Of a stretch of 64,000 nucleotides of DNA, positions 11,318 through 19,196 are shown piece by piece. Where the stretch lies: assembly GCF_036924595.1 (NCBI RefSeq), contig NZ_JAZHRV010000001.1:3286001-3350000 (forward strand), read 5' to 3'. A program made the position numbers and the translations under genes. The notes below the pieces were generated by a model that was given only the letters and a program-made list of their open reading frames with translations, was not told where the DNA came from and made no database searches. The stretch comes from Bradyrhizobium algeriense. GTDB lineage: Bacteria > Pseudomonadota > Alphaproteobacteria > Rhizobiales > Xanthobacteraceae. Each line of letters opens with the position of its first letter. The stretch's first letter is position 1.

Positions 11318-11641
11318 ATGCAAAGCGCCACCTACACCCTCTTCCGCAACGCCATCCTCGGCGAGCAGCAGGTCATCTGCGACTATGATAGCCGCATCCG
11401 CGAACTGTGCCCGCACATCATCGGCACCAACAGACGCGGCGAAGAGGTCGTGCTGGCCTGGCAGTTCGGCGGCGAGAGCTCAGGGCCGCTGCCGCAATGG
11501 CGATGTCTGAAGCTGGCTGGTGTCAAAAACGCCCACGCGCGCGAGGGCCGCTGGCATGAGGGCGGCTCGCACCGCACGACGCAGACCTGCGTCAGCGAGA
11601 TCGATCTCGACATCAATGTTCACGTCCGCAAGCGGCGTTGA
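11318..11641 (+). CDS. Conserved hypothetical protein, possibly WYL-like fold
   Basis: A 107-residue soluble protein with the pattern LFRNAILGEQQVICDYDS, RELCPHIIGTNRRGEEVVLA, WQFGGESSG, QWRCLKLAGV and TQTCVSEIDLDINV. The alternation of strands, a 'Y-R-x-L-C-P-H' element and the 'W-R-C-L' strand recall WYL/Sm-like ligand domains, but I cannot confirm this. I chose ATG 11318 because conservation appears to start there; an earlier ATG at 11258 overlaps the upstream control region. Divergent from the AAA ATPase. No DNA-binding domain is attached. Confidence 0.65.
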   Translation: MQSATYTLFRNAILGEQQVICDYDSRIRELCPHIIGTNRRGEEVVLAWQFGGESSGPLPQWRCLKLAGVKNAHAREGRWHEGGSHRTTQTCVSEIDLDINVHVRKRR

Positions 11642-11761
11642 AGCGACGTGGCGCAGGACGGGCAATCCGTCTGGACCGCCAATTACCGTCCGGAGCCGCT
11701 GCGCCAAAACGCCGATTTCCCCGGGGCGAACAACGCTGCGAGATCGCGAAACTATATCCAC

Positions 11762-11841
11762 CGTCATTGCGAGCGAAGCGAAGCAATCTATTTCGCTGCC
11801 GCAAAGAAAGAGTGGATTGCTTCGCTTCGCTCGCAATGACG
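11762..11841. repeat. Palindromic intergenic repeat, family A (copy 1)
   Basis: Long inverted repeat: arms CGTCATTGCGAGCGAAGCG.. and ..CGCTTCGCTCGCAATGACG, about 28 bp each, separated by ~26 bases. A related copy is at 46750-46827. This is a mobile-looking intergenic element of the REP/BIME kind, not coding. It lies between the gene ending at 11641 and the barrel gene. Confidence 0.88.
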
Positions 11842-12210
11842 TGGAGAGGCCGCGGCGCATACTGTACACGCGCGCACGCGACTATGATGATTTCAATTCC
11901 GCGAACGCCGTCGCTTCTCTCGCAGATTCAAAACGCGTCTCACCCCACACGCCGCCGCAGTGCTGTCGAAATAGCAACCTGCCCGCGCCAATGCGCGGAC
12001 GCGCTTCGGTCCAATTTTTGCCGGCATATGCATCGTATGGTTAATACGCAAGCGATCGTTCTCACATCTGCGCAAACGTCGCTTGCAGACGGCTCTTTGG
12101 GGGCGCGTTCGCGTCCTCTTCCACAAACGATACGTCACCATGCCGGTGCGATCGGTTCGCTATCGAGCCCGCAGGGGGTTATACGAGTGTTCAACTTTAG
12201 GGGACAAAAC
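11842..12210 (+). other. Non-coding stretch upstream of the third barrel gene
   Basis: About 370 bases without a supportable gene. Short open frames here have no plausible start and no family features. It must carry the promoter and leader of the barrel gene at 12211; the last bases hold TTTAGGGGACAAAAC, a usable ribosome site. I could not pick a convincing -35/-10 pair. Confidence 0.5.
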
Positions 12211-12855
12211 ATGAAACGACTACTTCTGGCTGGCGTGGCTCTCTCGGTCGCGACCGCGGCCTCGGCCGCCGACATGCAGGCGCGGCCCTACACCAAGGCC
12301 CCTCCGGCGGTGGTGTCTCCGGCGTATAACTGGTCCGGCTTCTATATCGGCGCAATGGGCGGCTTCGGCTGGGAGACCGACGCCGGCAGCGGCGGCTTCG
12401 GTGGCGGCACGGTCGGCTACAACTGGCAACTTCCGGGCAGCCAGTTCGTCTTCGGTGTCGAAGTCGACGCCGCGGGCGCCAGCATCAAGGACAGCTTCCT
12501 CGTGGACGTCGGCGTTACACAGGAAAACAAGACCAATGCGTTCGGCAGCGTGACCGGCCGCGCCGGTTTCGCCGTCGATGCAGCCCTCCTCTACGCCAAG
12601 GGTGGTTTTGCATGGGCCAACGCCAAGACGTCCTTCACGGACGGCGTCATAACGTTTTCGGACAGCCAGACTCATACCGGCTACACCATCGGCGGCGGCC
12701 TCGAATATTTGTTCACGCCGAGTTGGTCGGCCAAGGCCGAATACATGTACACCAGCCTCGGTAGCGAGACCTACAAATTCGACGGCCAACCGCTGGACTC
12801 CGGCAGCTTCGACTTCCACACCATCAAGGTCGGCGTGAACTATCACTTCCGGTAA
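12211..12855 (+). CDS. Outer-membrane beta-barrel protein, Omp25/RopB-like (third, distinct)
   Basis: A 214-residue barrel protein. Signal peptide MKRLLLAGVALSVATAASAA, then [15 protein letters not shown] and YNWSGFYIGAMGGFGW; the C-terminus SFDFHTIKVGVNYHFR ends with an aromatic-containing strand typical of BAM substrates. It is shorter than the two copies near ssb and diverges in the loops (GSGGFGGGTVGYNWQ, ENKTNAFGSVTGRAGF), so it is a separate subfamily rather than part of that duplication. ATG 12211 follows GGGGACAAAAC. A palindromic repeat lies 25 bases after the stop. Confidence 0.9.
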   Translation: MKRLLLAGVALSVATAASAADMQARPYTKAPPAVVSPAYNWSGFYIGAMGGFGWETDAGSGGFGGGTVGYNWQLPGSQFVFGVEVDAAGASIKDSFLVDVGVTQENKTNAFGSVTGRAGFAVDAALLYAKGGFAWANAKTSFTDGVITFSDSQTHTGYTIGGGLEYLFTPSWSAKAEYMYTSLGSETYKFDGQPLDSGSFDFHTIKVGVNYHFR

Positions 12856-12880
12856 GATGGCAACCTAGTTACGTAGCTGC

Positions 12881-12974
12881 GTAGGGTGGGCAAAGCGCAA
12901 GCGTGCCCACCATTCAGCATGACGCTCTTCGAGAGATGGTGGGCACGGCGCTAACGCGCCTTTGCCCACCCTAC
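12881..12974. repeat. Palindromic intergenic repeat, family B (copy 1)
   Basis: Begins GTAGGGTGGGCAAAG and ends CTTTGCCCACCCTAC in reverse complement, with inner arms GTGCCCACCAT / ATGGTGGGCAC. The whole ~94-base element folds on itself. Other copies: 24595-24686 and 57556-57706. It lies between convergent genes. Confidence 0.9.
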
Positions 12975-12989
12975 CGCGCTTACGAAAGC

Positions 12990-13847
12990 TCACACCGCCT
13001 CGAGCACCAGCTCCATCGTCATCAGCACCGGGTTGTCGCCGCGCATCAGCCGGCCCTCGGCGATGCCGCCGAGATAATCGACCAGCGCGACATCGAGCTC
13101 CGCCTGCAGCGTGCCGTCAGCGCCGGGCGCGACACTGCCGGACTTAATCGCTAGCTCGGTCGCAAACGGCACGACGGTTCGGCCATCGGTGAAATGCGCG
13201 CCGATGGTGGAGCCAACGCCGCCGTGAATCCGCGCGCGCAAAATTCCGTGCTGCCGGCAGAAGGTCTCCAGCGCCACGGCAAAATCCTGATTCGGCCGCA
13301 GCCGCAGCGCGAAGGCGCGGCTGTCGGCCTTCACATCGGTGCCGGCGCGCCCGACGGGACCGAACAATTTGAAATTGGTCTCGGGATCGGGATCGGCCGC
13401 AAACATCGCACCGTCGATTCCGAACGCTTCCACCGCGAACGATTCGGCGACGATGCTCTCCTCGGGAAGGATGTGGCCGCCGTGCAGTCGTCCATCGGTC
13501 TCGGTCCACAGCCCGTGGCAATGAAAGAACGGCGCACCGTCGCGCTCGCCAAGCGTCATCGCGCCAAGCTTCAGCCGCGTGATACCGGAGGGCCGAAAGG
13601 TGTCGCTGTAGAATGCCGCATTGGCGCCGGTCTTCGACAGCGCCGGCATCACATAGGCAAAGGGCCCCAGCGCCCCTCCCCGCATGCTCAGCACGCCGCC
13701 TGAAAATCCCGCCTCGGCAAAGCCGCGGCGCGCGGCCTCGAGCAGCGGCAGGCCGGCGGCAAGCGTGAATGAGAACGCCCGTCCCCGCGCCTCGACCCAT
13801 TGGATGCGTTCGGGCGCGGGCGCGCCGGGCTGGTCAATGCTGCGCAT
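12990..13847 (-). CDS. Tandem PPC/DUF296 domain protein
   Basis: A 285-residue soluble protein with two successive PPC (DUF296) modules. In the first (about residues 20-150) a His-rich pattern FHCHGLW..GRLHGGH stands out, the probable metal or trimer-core site. The second (about 165-280) reads RLRPNQDFAVALETFCRQH, ARIHGGVGSTIGAHF and VALVDYLGGIAEGRL. PPC folds occur in plant AT-hook proteins and in bacterial stand-alone proteins of unknown role. No AT-hook is present. The start lies 4 bases from the end of the acyl-CoA synthetase gene, so they form an operon; a role in acyl-CoA or aromatic metabolism is possible. Confidence 0.75.
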   Translation of the reverse strand: MRSIDQPGAPAPERIQWVEARGRAFSFTLAAGLPLLEAARRGFAEAGFSGGVLSMRGGALGPFAYVMPALSKTGANAAFYSDTFRPSGITRLKLGAMTLGERDGAPFFHCHGLWTETDGRLHGGHILPEESIVAESFAVEAFGIDGAMFAADPDPETNFKLFGPVGRAGTDVKADSRAFALRLRPNQDFAVALETFCRQHGILRARIHGGVGSTIGAHFTDGRTVVPFATELAIKSGSVAPGADGTLQAELDVALVDYLGGIAEGRLMRGDNPVLMTMELVLEAV

Positions 13848-13850
13848 CCC

Positions 13851-15491
13851 TCAGGTACCCGTCGACTTCGCAACGAGCTCAAGCAACCCTCGCGCCTCGA
13901 GTTCATCGCGGACCAGCCGCTTCGGAATCTTGCCGTAGCCGGACTTCGGCAACGCCTCCCAGAAGAAGAAGCGCTTCGGCATCTTGTAACGCGGCACCTT
14001 CGGCGCCAGGAATGCGGCCAGCTCCGCCTCGCTCACTTCAGCCGCGCCCTCGCGCGCGACGCAGACGGCGACGCCCACCTCGCCCCAGAACGGGTCGGGC
14101 ACGCCGAGCACGGCAACCTCGCCGATCGCCGGGTGCGTGAGAATTTTCTCCTCGACCTCGCGCGGATAGATATTGGAGCCGCCCGAGATGTACATGTCCG
14201 AGGCACGGCCGGTGATATAGACGAATCCCTCCTCGTCCATGTGGCCGAGATCGCCGGTACGAAACCAGCCGTCGCGGAACGCCTTCGCGTTGGCTTCGGG
14301 GTTGTCGTAATAGCCGGCGAATACGGCGGGACCGATCACGCAGATCTCGCCGGTCTCGAAGGCTTTGAGCTCGCGCCCGTCGTCGCCCTGGATCGAGACC
14401 TGCATACCCGTGCGCTCGAAGCCGCAGGTGCCGATGCGGGCCTGCGGGCCGTCCTCGGGATCGTGCAGATTGGCCGGCATGACCGTGATGTTGCCGGTGA
14501 CTTCGCCGAGCCCGAAATATTGCACCAGCACCGGGCCGAGCTTGTTCAGCGCCGCCTTCTGATCCTCGCGATACATCGGCGCGCCGGCATAGATCACGAA
14601 GCGCAGCGAGGAATGGTCGTATTTGTCGACGGAAGGATGCTCGACCATCATCTTCAAAATGGTCGGCACGGTAAAAATGTTGCTGACGCGATGCGCCTCG
14701 ATCAGCCGGAACGCTTCGGCGATGTCGAATTTTTCGGACGGCAGCAGGATGGTCGGCACGCCGCGCGCGGCCTGCACGAGCTGGTGCACGCCGGCGCCAT
14801 GCGACAGCGGCGCGACCACCAGCGAAGCATCGGTCTCGGTCGTACCCGGCATCAGGTCGGCGAGATGATTTGTCACCACAAAGGCCATCTGGCCGTGGGT
14901 GAGCACCGCCGCCTTGGAGCGGCCGGTGGTGCCGGAGGTGAAGAAGAACCAGCAGGGATCGTCGTAATCGACCGCCGCATTCTCGACCCTGGCGCCGGCC
15001 TGCGACGCGATCACCTCGCTCACCGCCTTCTCGCCAAACGTGCCCTCGCCGATCCGCCAGATGAATTCGAGCGCCGGATTGGCCGCAGCCTTGGCGTGGT
15101 CGGGGAAATCACCATGGCACAGAAACGCCTTCGCACCGGAAGCGGTGGCGAGATAGGCGACCTCGTCCGGCATCAGGCGGAAATTGGTCGGCACCCAGAC
15201 CGCGCCGAGGCGAAAGGCCGCGAACATCGACCAGAACATCTCGTCGCAATTCTTGGAATGGACCAGGATGCGGTCGCCCTTGACGACGCCCCGCGCAGCG
15301 AGGCCCGCTGCCAGCGCGGAGACGGAACGATCGATCTCGCGCCAGGTCCAGGATTTGTCGCCCCAGATGAAGCCCGTGCGGTCGCCATGGCGGCGGGCAT
15401 TCTGGGTCAGCATATGCGCCAGATTCATCACCCGGCGCGACATCCGCGCCATGCCGCCGCGCGGGGTGGGAATAGTCACGGTTTCAGTCAC
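13851..15491 (-). CDS. Acyl-CoA synthetase (AMP-binding, ANL superfamily)
   Basis: A 546-residue adenylate-forming enzyme that activates a carboxylic acid to acyl-AMP and then acyl-CoA. P-loop FTSGTTGRSKAAVLTHGQM (about residue 190), the A5 region YFGLGEVTGN, hinge DGWFRTGDLGHMDEEGFVYI, A8 motif YISGGSNIYPREVEE and the catalytic lysine region PKSGYGKIPKRLV near the C-terminus are all intact. The substrate is not determinable; the layout resembles long- or medium-chain and aryl-CoA ligases. First in a two-gene operon with the tandem-PPC protein. In-frame starts at Met14, Met17 and Met22 are alternatives. Confidence 0.92.
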   Translation of the reverse strand: MTETVTIPTPRGGMARMSRRVMNLAHMLTQNARRHGDRTGFIWGDKSWTWREIDRSVSALAAGLAARGVVKGDRILVHSKNCDEMFWSMFAAFRLGAVWVPTNFRLMPDEVAYLATASGAKAFLCHGDFPDHAKAAANPALEFIWRIGEGTFGEKAVSEVIASQAGARVENAAVDYDDPCWFFFTSGTTGRSKAAVLTHGQMAFVVTNHLADLMPGTTETDASLVVAPLSHGAGVHQLVQAARGVPTILLPSEKFDIAEAFRLIEAHRVSNIFTVPTILKMMVEHPSVDKYDHSSLRFVIYAGAPMYREDQKAALNKLGPVLVQYFGLGEVTGNITVMPANLHDPEDGPQARIGTCGFERTGMQVSIQGDDGRELKAFETGEICVIGPAVFAGYYDNPEANAKAFRDGWFRTGDLGHMDEEGFVYITGRASDMYISGGSNIYPREVEEKILTHPAIGEVAVLGVPDPFWGEVGVAVCVAREGAAEVSEAELAAFLAPKVPRYKMPKRFFFWEALPKSGYGKIPKRLVRDELEARGLLELVAKSTGT

Positions 15492-15545
15492 TGGGAATCA
15501 ACCATCACGCTTCGAAAAACAGACATAGAACACCTCGTCGCAACG

Positions 15546-15604
15546 ATAGCAGAAAGCCTCGTAGCAGAAAGCCTCGTAGCAGAAAGCCTCGTAGCAGAAA
15601 GCCT
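15546..15604. repeat. Four tandem copies of a 15-bp unit
   Basis: The unit GTAGCAGAAAGCCTC is repeated almost perfectly four times (first copy lacks its first bases). It lies between the acyl-CoA synthetase start (15491) and the small zinc-knuckle gene (stop 15675). Period 15 and absence of unique spacers rule out a CRISPR. Probably slippage; copy number may vary between strains. Confidence 0.88.
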
Positions 15605-15674
15605 TGCGCCTGCCAGCGCGCGGTGGGTCATCCACAGCGACCGCGGGCCACGCGTCGCGGCGACTGGGCGGCAT

Positions 15675-15803
15675 TCACCGCACGCCGGTCCCCTTGCAGC
15701 GCTGGCATTTTACGACCTTGTCGCCCTTCTTCAGCAGGCCCTTGCCCTCGCAATTCTTGCATTTCTGCTTCTTCTTGATGTTGGGGCCCTTTTCATTGGC
15801 CAT
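15675..15803 (-). CDS. 42-residue protein with two CxxCxGxG zinc-knuckle motifs
   Basis: A very small basic protein: MANEKGPNIKKKQ, then CKNCEGKG at residues 15-22 and CQRCKGTG at 33-40. The two DnaJ-type Cys pairs would bind one zinc, as in the DnaJ zinc-binding module and in anti-TRAP. The Lys-rich N-terminus suggests nucleic-acid or ribosome contact, which is inference. ATG 15803 follows CGGGAGATTAGC, a clear ribosome site; the stop is TGA at 15675-15677. It stands alone. The regular Cys/Gly pattern makes a chance frame very unlikely. Confidence 0.8.
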   Translation of the reverse strand: MANEKGPNIKKKQKCKNCEGKGLLKKGDKVVKCQRCKGTGVR

Positions 15804-15891
15804 GCTAATCTCCCGGCAAGCGTTGCGGGCATCACCATAGCCAGCCCCGTCTTCCCGTCCATAAGCAGCTCAAACGATTTAAGGGGTCACC

Positions 15892-16416
15892 ATGGTTACC
15901 CGTCGAAAGCTGATATTATCAGGCGCAGCCGCCCTGCTGGCCGCTATGCTGCCGCGCCGCGCGGGCGCGGCCGACGAGCCCGCCGGCATCCTGACCGCCA
16001 TCTACACCCGCGTGGCCAGGGGCAAGGGCGATGGCGGCGGCACGTTTGTGATCCAGACCAAGGCTAGCAGAACCAAATACCTGTCGAATTCGCTGGTCGC
16101 ACTCTGGGCCAAGGCGGATGCCCGCACGCGCAAGGGCGACGGCGGGCCGGTGGATTTCGATCCCGTCTCCAATTCGCAGGATCCCGACGTGAATTCCTTC
16201 AAGGTGGCTGCCGAGAAGCAGGGAGCCGACAAGGCGACCGTCGCCGTCACGACCGAAAGTCATCAGCGGAATGCGCGCGCCAACCCGGCCGACAAGACCA
16301 TCCGCTACGATTTTATCCACGAGGCCGGCCAGTGGAAGATCGACGACATCAAGGGCGCCGTCGACGGCAGCCCGTGGTCGGTCCGCGCCCTGCTTGTCGA
16401 TTCATTGAAGTACTAG
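15892..16416 (+). CDS. Exported DUF3828-like protein with twin-arginine signal
   Basis: A 174-residue exported protein. The N-terminus MVTRRKLILSGAAALLAAMLPRRAGA is a Tat-type signal (RRK followed by a hydrophobic core, A-x-A cleavage). The mature part has PAGILTAIYTRVARGKGDGGG, YLSNSLVALWAKADAR, DFDPVSNSQDPDV and IRYDFIHEAGQWKIDDIKG, the last being the strand with Trp-x-Ile-Asp-Asp seen in DUF3828 and other NTF2-like lumenal proteins. Function unknown. Monocistronic; ATG 15892 follows TTAAGGGGTCACC. Confidence 0.72.
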   Translation: MVTRRKLILSGAAALLAAMLPRRAGAADEPAGILTAIYTRVARGKGDGGGTFVIQTKASRTKYLSNSLVALWAKADARTRKGDGGPVDFDPVSNSQDPDVNSFKVAAEKQGADKATVAVTTESHQRNARANPADKTIRYDFIHEAGQWKIDDIKGAVDGSPWSVRALLVDSLKY

Positions 16417-16474
16417 GATTTGAGTCGAAGGCCCGCCGCCGGTCACGGATGGGGCCGGCGGGCCCTGCCCGCAA

Positions 16475-16876
16475 TTACTGCGGATGGTTGGCCAGTTCCT
16501 GGTCGCTCAAGCGCCAATCCTGCCAGAGCTGAAGCGCACCCAGCAGGACGACGATTGCACCGAGGGCGACATGCCAGGCCCGAAGTATGTCGTCACCGGA
16601 GTAGCCGAGGATGAACGGTGAGGCGATCAGCCAGAGGCCGAGCGCGATCTCGCCTATCTCCTCCCAGCGCTGCAGTGCGACATATTCGAGCTGAGCCAGA
16701 CCGAACACCAGCATGCCGATCACGAACGTGTTGAGGATCATGGTGCTGCGTTCGGAGTCCATCACGTCGTGGCTTGAGAAAGGAAACCACGGCGATACCA
16801 CGATCAGCACGCCAAGGAGCATGCCGAACCAGTCTTCCCACGTGCGATGTTTGCTGAAGAAACCAAAGCCCGACAT
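16475..16876 (-). CDS. SPW-repeat membrane protein
   Basis: A 133-residue inner-membrane protein with four hydrophobic segments. It shows the family's two-unit design: the first unit has WEDWFGMLLGVLIVVSPW, the second WEEIGEIALGLWLIASPF, each a helix ending in Ser-Pro-aromatic. Function of the SPW family is unknown. ATG 16876 is chosen because GGGGAGG immediately precedes it; a frame extending to 16924 lacks a good ribosome site. It converges with the DUF3828-like gene. Confidence 0.85.
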   Translation of the reverse strand: MSGFGFFSKHRTWEDWFGMLLGVLIVVSPWFPFSSHDVMDSERSTMILNTFVIGMLVFGLAQLEYVALQRWEEIGEIALGLWLIASPFILGYSGDDILRAWHVALGAIVVLLGALQLWQDWRLSDQELANHPQ

Positions 16877-17206
16877 TGTAACCTCCCCTTGAAAAAAGAG
16901 GCATACGTCGGCGGCCGCGATCACAGCATTTACCGATATCGAACCCAGACCCGGCCGCTTCGGCGGCGTATGTCATTCGAAAGACGTAGGAACCCCACAC
17001 CCCGCTGCAAGGCCCGCCTGCAAAGATCTTGCACGCGCGAACCGTGGGCACCGCACTTTATTGCGCCGCACCGAGCCGCTTCAAGCTATGGCCCAGGCCC
17101 GGACTGATCCCAGCACCTTGCGGAAATCCGCACCTGCGTTGTCGCCGGTTTGTATCGGCGGGTACATGTCCCTACATGAAACGGTCAATCATCCGGGAAT
17201 CGCTGC
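16877..17206. other. Non-coding stretch between SPW-repeat and acetyltransferase genes
   Basis: About 330 bases between divergently oriented genes. It should contain both promoters. I see no gene, repeat copy or strong hairpin. Confidence 0.45.
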
Positions 17207-17479
17207 ATGGCCGCCGTCCGCGACAACAAGGCTCAAAATCGCTTCGAACTCGACGTCGACGGGGATGTGGCGTTCGCGAACTATCGCGTTACCCCCTCGG
17301 CGGTCATCATCACCCATACCGAAACGCCCCGCGCGTTGCGTGGCCGCGGCATCGCTTCCGAACTGGTCAGGGGCGCGCTCGAGCTGATCCGCGCCGACGG
17401 CCGCACGGTGATCGCCGGCTGCGGGTTCGTCGTGGATTATCTGCGCAGAAACCCGGAATTTGCCGATCTGGCGGGGTGA
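17207..17479 (+). CDS. Small GNAT acetyltransferase, YjdJ type
   Basis: A 90-residue minimal GNAT protein: NRFELDVDGDVAFANYRV, then VIITHTETPRALRGRGIASEL carrying the acetyl-CoA pyrophosphate loop R-G-x-G-x-A, then LIRADGRTVIAGCGFVVDYL. This is the YjdJ/PF14542 class, which covers only the acetyl-CoA binding core. The substrate is unknown. A palindromic repeat lies 27 bases after the stop, then the convergent FAH-family gene. Confidence 0.85.
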   Translation: MAAVRDNKAQNRFELDVDGDVAFANYRVTPSAVIITHTETPRALRGRGIASELVRGALELIRADGRTVIAGCGFVVDYLRRNPEFADLAG

Positions 17480-17505
17480 GCCAGCGCACCTTCGCAAATC
17501 GCCAT

Positions 17506-17534
17506 CGTCCCTGCGAACGTTCGCAGGGGCGACG
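17506..17534. repeat. Perfect palindrome between convergent genes
   Basis: CGTCCCTGCGAACGTTCGCAGGGGCGACG region: the central CCTGCGAACGTTCGCAGG is a perfect 18-base palindrome extended by near-complementary flanks. Likely a repeat-family hairpin acting as a bidirectional transcript end between 17479 and 17553. Confidence 0.7.
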
Positions 17535-17552
17535 ACGGTGGGGATGGTATTC

Positions 17553-18344
17553 TCAAACGATCCGGATCGACATATCCGGCAGGCCTTCGAGCTTGCACAA
17601 CAGCACATCGCCCTTCACGACCGGGCCGACATTTTCCGGCGTGCCCGAATAGATGATGTCGCCCGGCTTGAGTTCGAAGGCTTCCGAAAGCTTGGCGATC
17701 TGCTCCGCCACGTTCCAGATCATATTGCGCAGATCGGAGTTCTGCTTGACCGTGCCGTTCAACGCCAGCGAAATCGCGCCCTTGGTGAAATGTCCGGTCT
17801 TGGCAGCGGGGTGAATCGGCCCGAGCACGGCGGAGCGATCAAAGCTCTTGCCGATTTCCCATGGCTTCTTCTCATCCCCCATTGCACGCTGTAGATCGCG
17901 CCGCGTCATGTCGAGACCGAGCGCATAGCCGTAAACGTGGTCGAGCGCTTTCTCCGCGGGAATATTGGTACCGCCGGATTTCAGCGCCGCCACCAGTTCG
18001 ACCTCGTAATGGTAGTTCTTGGTGAGCGAGGGGTATGGATGATCGGCGACCGTGTCGAGCGCGACATTCTGGATCGCGTCGGTCGGCTTCTGAAAGAAGA
18101 ACGGCGGCTCGCGATTGGGGTCAGAACCCATTTCGCGCGCATGCGCGGCATAGTTTCGCCCGATGCAATAGATCCGCCGCACCGGAAACACGTCGGTCTC
18201 ACCCACGATCGGGATGGTCGTCGTGCCAACCGGAAAAATCGATTTCGGGCCGGCCTGCGCTGCGGCCGTGCCGACCTCCATGCCGGCACCGGCCAGCGCC
18301 AGCGCACCCGTTGCCAGGATGGTCCTGCGATCGACATTGCTCAT
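17553..18344 (-). CDS. Fumarylacetoacetate hydrolase-family protein with Tat signal
   Basis: A 263-residue FAH-fold enzyme; the family hydrolyses, decarboxylates or isomerises beta-dicarbonyl acids using a divalent metal. Seen: CIGRNYAAHAREMG, PPFFFQKPTDAIQ, the metal-site strand NYHYEVELVAAL, YALGLDMTRRDLQ, FDRSAVLGP, PGDIIYSGTPENVGPV. The N-terminus is unusual: DRRTILATGALALAGAGMEV..AAAQA is a twin-arginine signal, placing the enzyme in the periplasm, whereas most FAH proteins are cytosolic. No pathway genes flank it. Substrate unknown. Confidence 0.88.
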   Translation of the reverse strand: MSNVDRRTILATGALALAGAGMEVGTAAAQAGPKSIFPVGTTTIPIVGETDVFPVRRIYCIGRNYAAHAREMGSDPNREPPFFFQKPTDAIQNVALDTVADHPYPSLTKNYHYEVELVAALKSGGTNIPAEKALDHVYGYALGLDMTRRDLQRAMGDEKKPWEIGKSFDRSAVLGPIHPAAKTGHFTKGAISLALNGTVKQNSDLRNMIWNVAEQIAKLSEAFELKPGDIIYSGTPENVGPVVKGDVLLCKLEGLPDMSIRIV

Positions 18345-18472
18345 TGGCGTTCTCCTTGTTTTGCGCGTCTTTTTGTCGGCCCGAAGCTACTGGGTTTTCC
18401 TCACGAAGTGGATACCGTTTGCGCGTTGTTGCATTGCAATCGCACCAAAGAAAATCGCACCAAAGAAAAAAG

Positions 18473-18498
18473 AAGGCCCGCGTCGCCGCGCGGGCCTT
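18473..18498 (-). terminator. Rho-independent terminator downstream of the DUF3597 gene
   Basis: Stem AAGGCCCGCG / CGCGGGCCTT, six-base loop; on the minus strand it is followed by a T-rich stretch (CTTCTTTTTTC). It begins 25 bases beyond the stop at 18524. A short direct repeat of AATCGCACCAAAGAAA lies immediately downstream. Confidence 0.85.
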
Positions 18499-18523
18499 TC
18501 GCTTGTGTGAGCCGGGCGAAGCG

Positions 18524-18904
18524 TCAGTGCTTGATATCGGGTGGCAGCTTGCCGCCATTGGCGGCCAGCTTGGCCATGACCTGCTTGTGCAGCCAGATGT
18601 TCATGCTGGCGGAGTCGTTGCTGTCGCCGGTGTAGCCGAGCTCTTTCGCGAGATCCTTGCGGGCAGCAAAGCTGGAATCGATGTCGAGCGCTTTCATCAG
18701 GTCGACGATCGAGGTGCGCCACGCCAGTTTCTCGCCTTTGGCAGCGACCGCCTTGTCCAGGATCGGCGCGACGTCGACGGTCGCGGCGGCTGGTGCAGCG
18801 GCCCCACCGGACGATCCAGCCTCCGCGGCTGCGCCGCCGCCAGCCGGCGCAGCGTCTGCCTTGGTGCCGAAAATCGCGCTCATGATTTTTCCGAAAATGC
18901 TCAT
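18524..18904 (-). CDS. DUF3597 domain protein
   Basis: A 126-residue protein: MSIFGKIMSAIFGTKADA, an Ala/Gly/Ser linker (residues ~16-45), then the conserved domain VDVAPILDKAVAAKGEKLAW, RTSIVDLMKALDIDSSFAAR, LAKELGYTGDSNDSASMNIW and LHKQVMAKLAANGGKLP. This matches DUF3597, a LysM-adjacent helical domain of unknown role. ATG 18904 is preceded by GGGAGCGAACA. An upstream start at 18949 adds non-conserved residues. Monocistronic with its own terminator. Confidence 0.88.
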   Translation of the reverse strand: MSIFGKIMSAIFGTKADAAPAGGGAAAEAGSSGGAAAPAAATVDVAPILDKAVAAKGEKLAWRTSIVDLMKALDIDSSFAARKDLAKELGYTGDSNDSASMNIWLHKQVMAKLAANGGKLPPDIKH

Positions 18905-19196
18905 TGTTCGCTCCCAATGACTTGAGGATGGGGTGAGTCTTGGTGGCACTGTTTGACCGGCAGCACCACGCCGGGATCGCTCGCAAGTCTAGCCAGCCGG
19001 ATGAAGCTTGCCAATGAAACATTCACCGAAGCGTGAGTGCGTTTGTCGCTGTTTGGGAGTACGCTGCTGTCTCAGTTCGCGACATGGCCAGTTCCCCATC
19101 CGTCTTCGCGTCTGGCCTGATCGTGATCGTTTTATGAAATGGCGCGTTGGCGTCCTTCGGTTGGCGCGTGATGCGACCGCGAGGGAGACAGCGACC

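Noticed and set aside
10458..11641. AAA ATPase plus small divergent gene as a two-gene anti-phage system
   Set aside because: The genes are divergent rather than an operon, no nuclease or toxin domain is visible, and the neighbourhood is not a defence island.
15546..15604. Possible CRISPR array
   Set aside because: The units are contiguous 15-mers with no spacers and no cas genes nearby.
13800..16067. Plus-strand open frame of ~755 codons across the acyl-CoA synthetase region
   Set aside because: Antisense to a clear AMP-binding enzyme and running through a tandem repeat; no family motifs.
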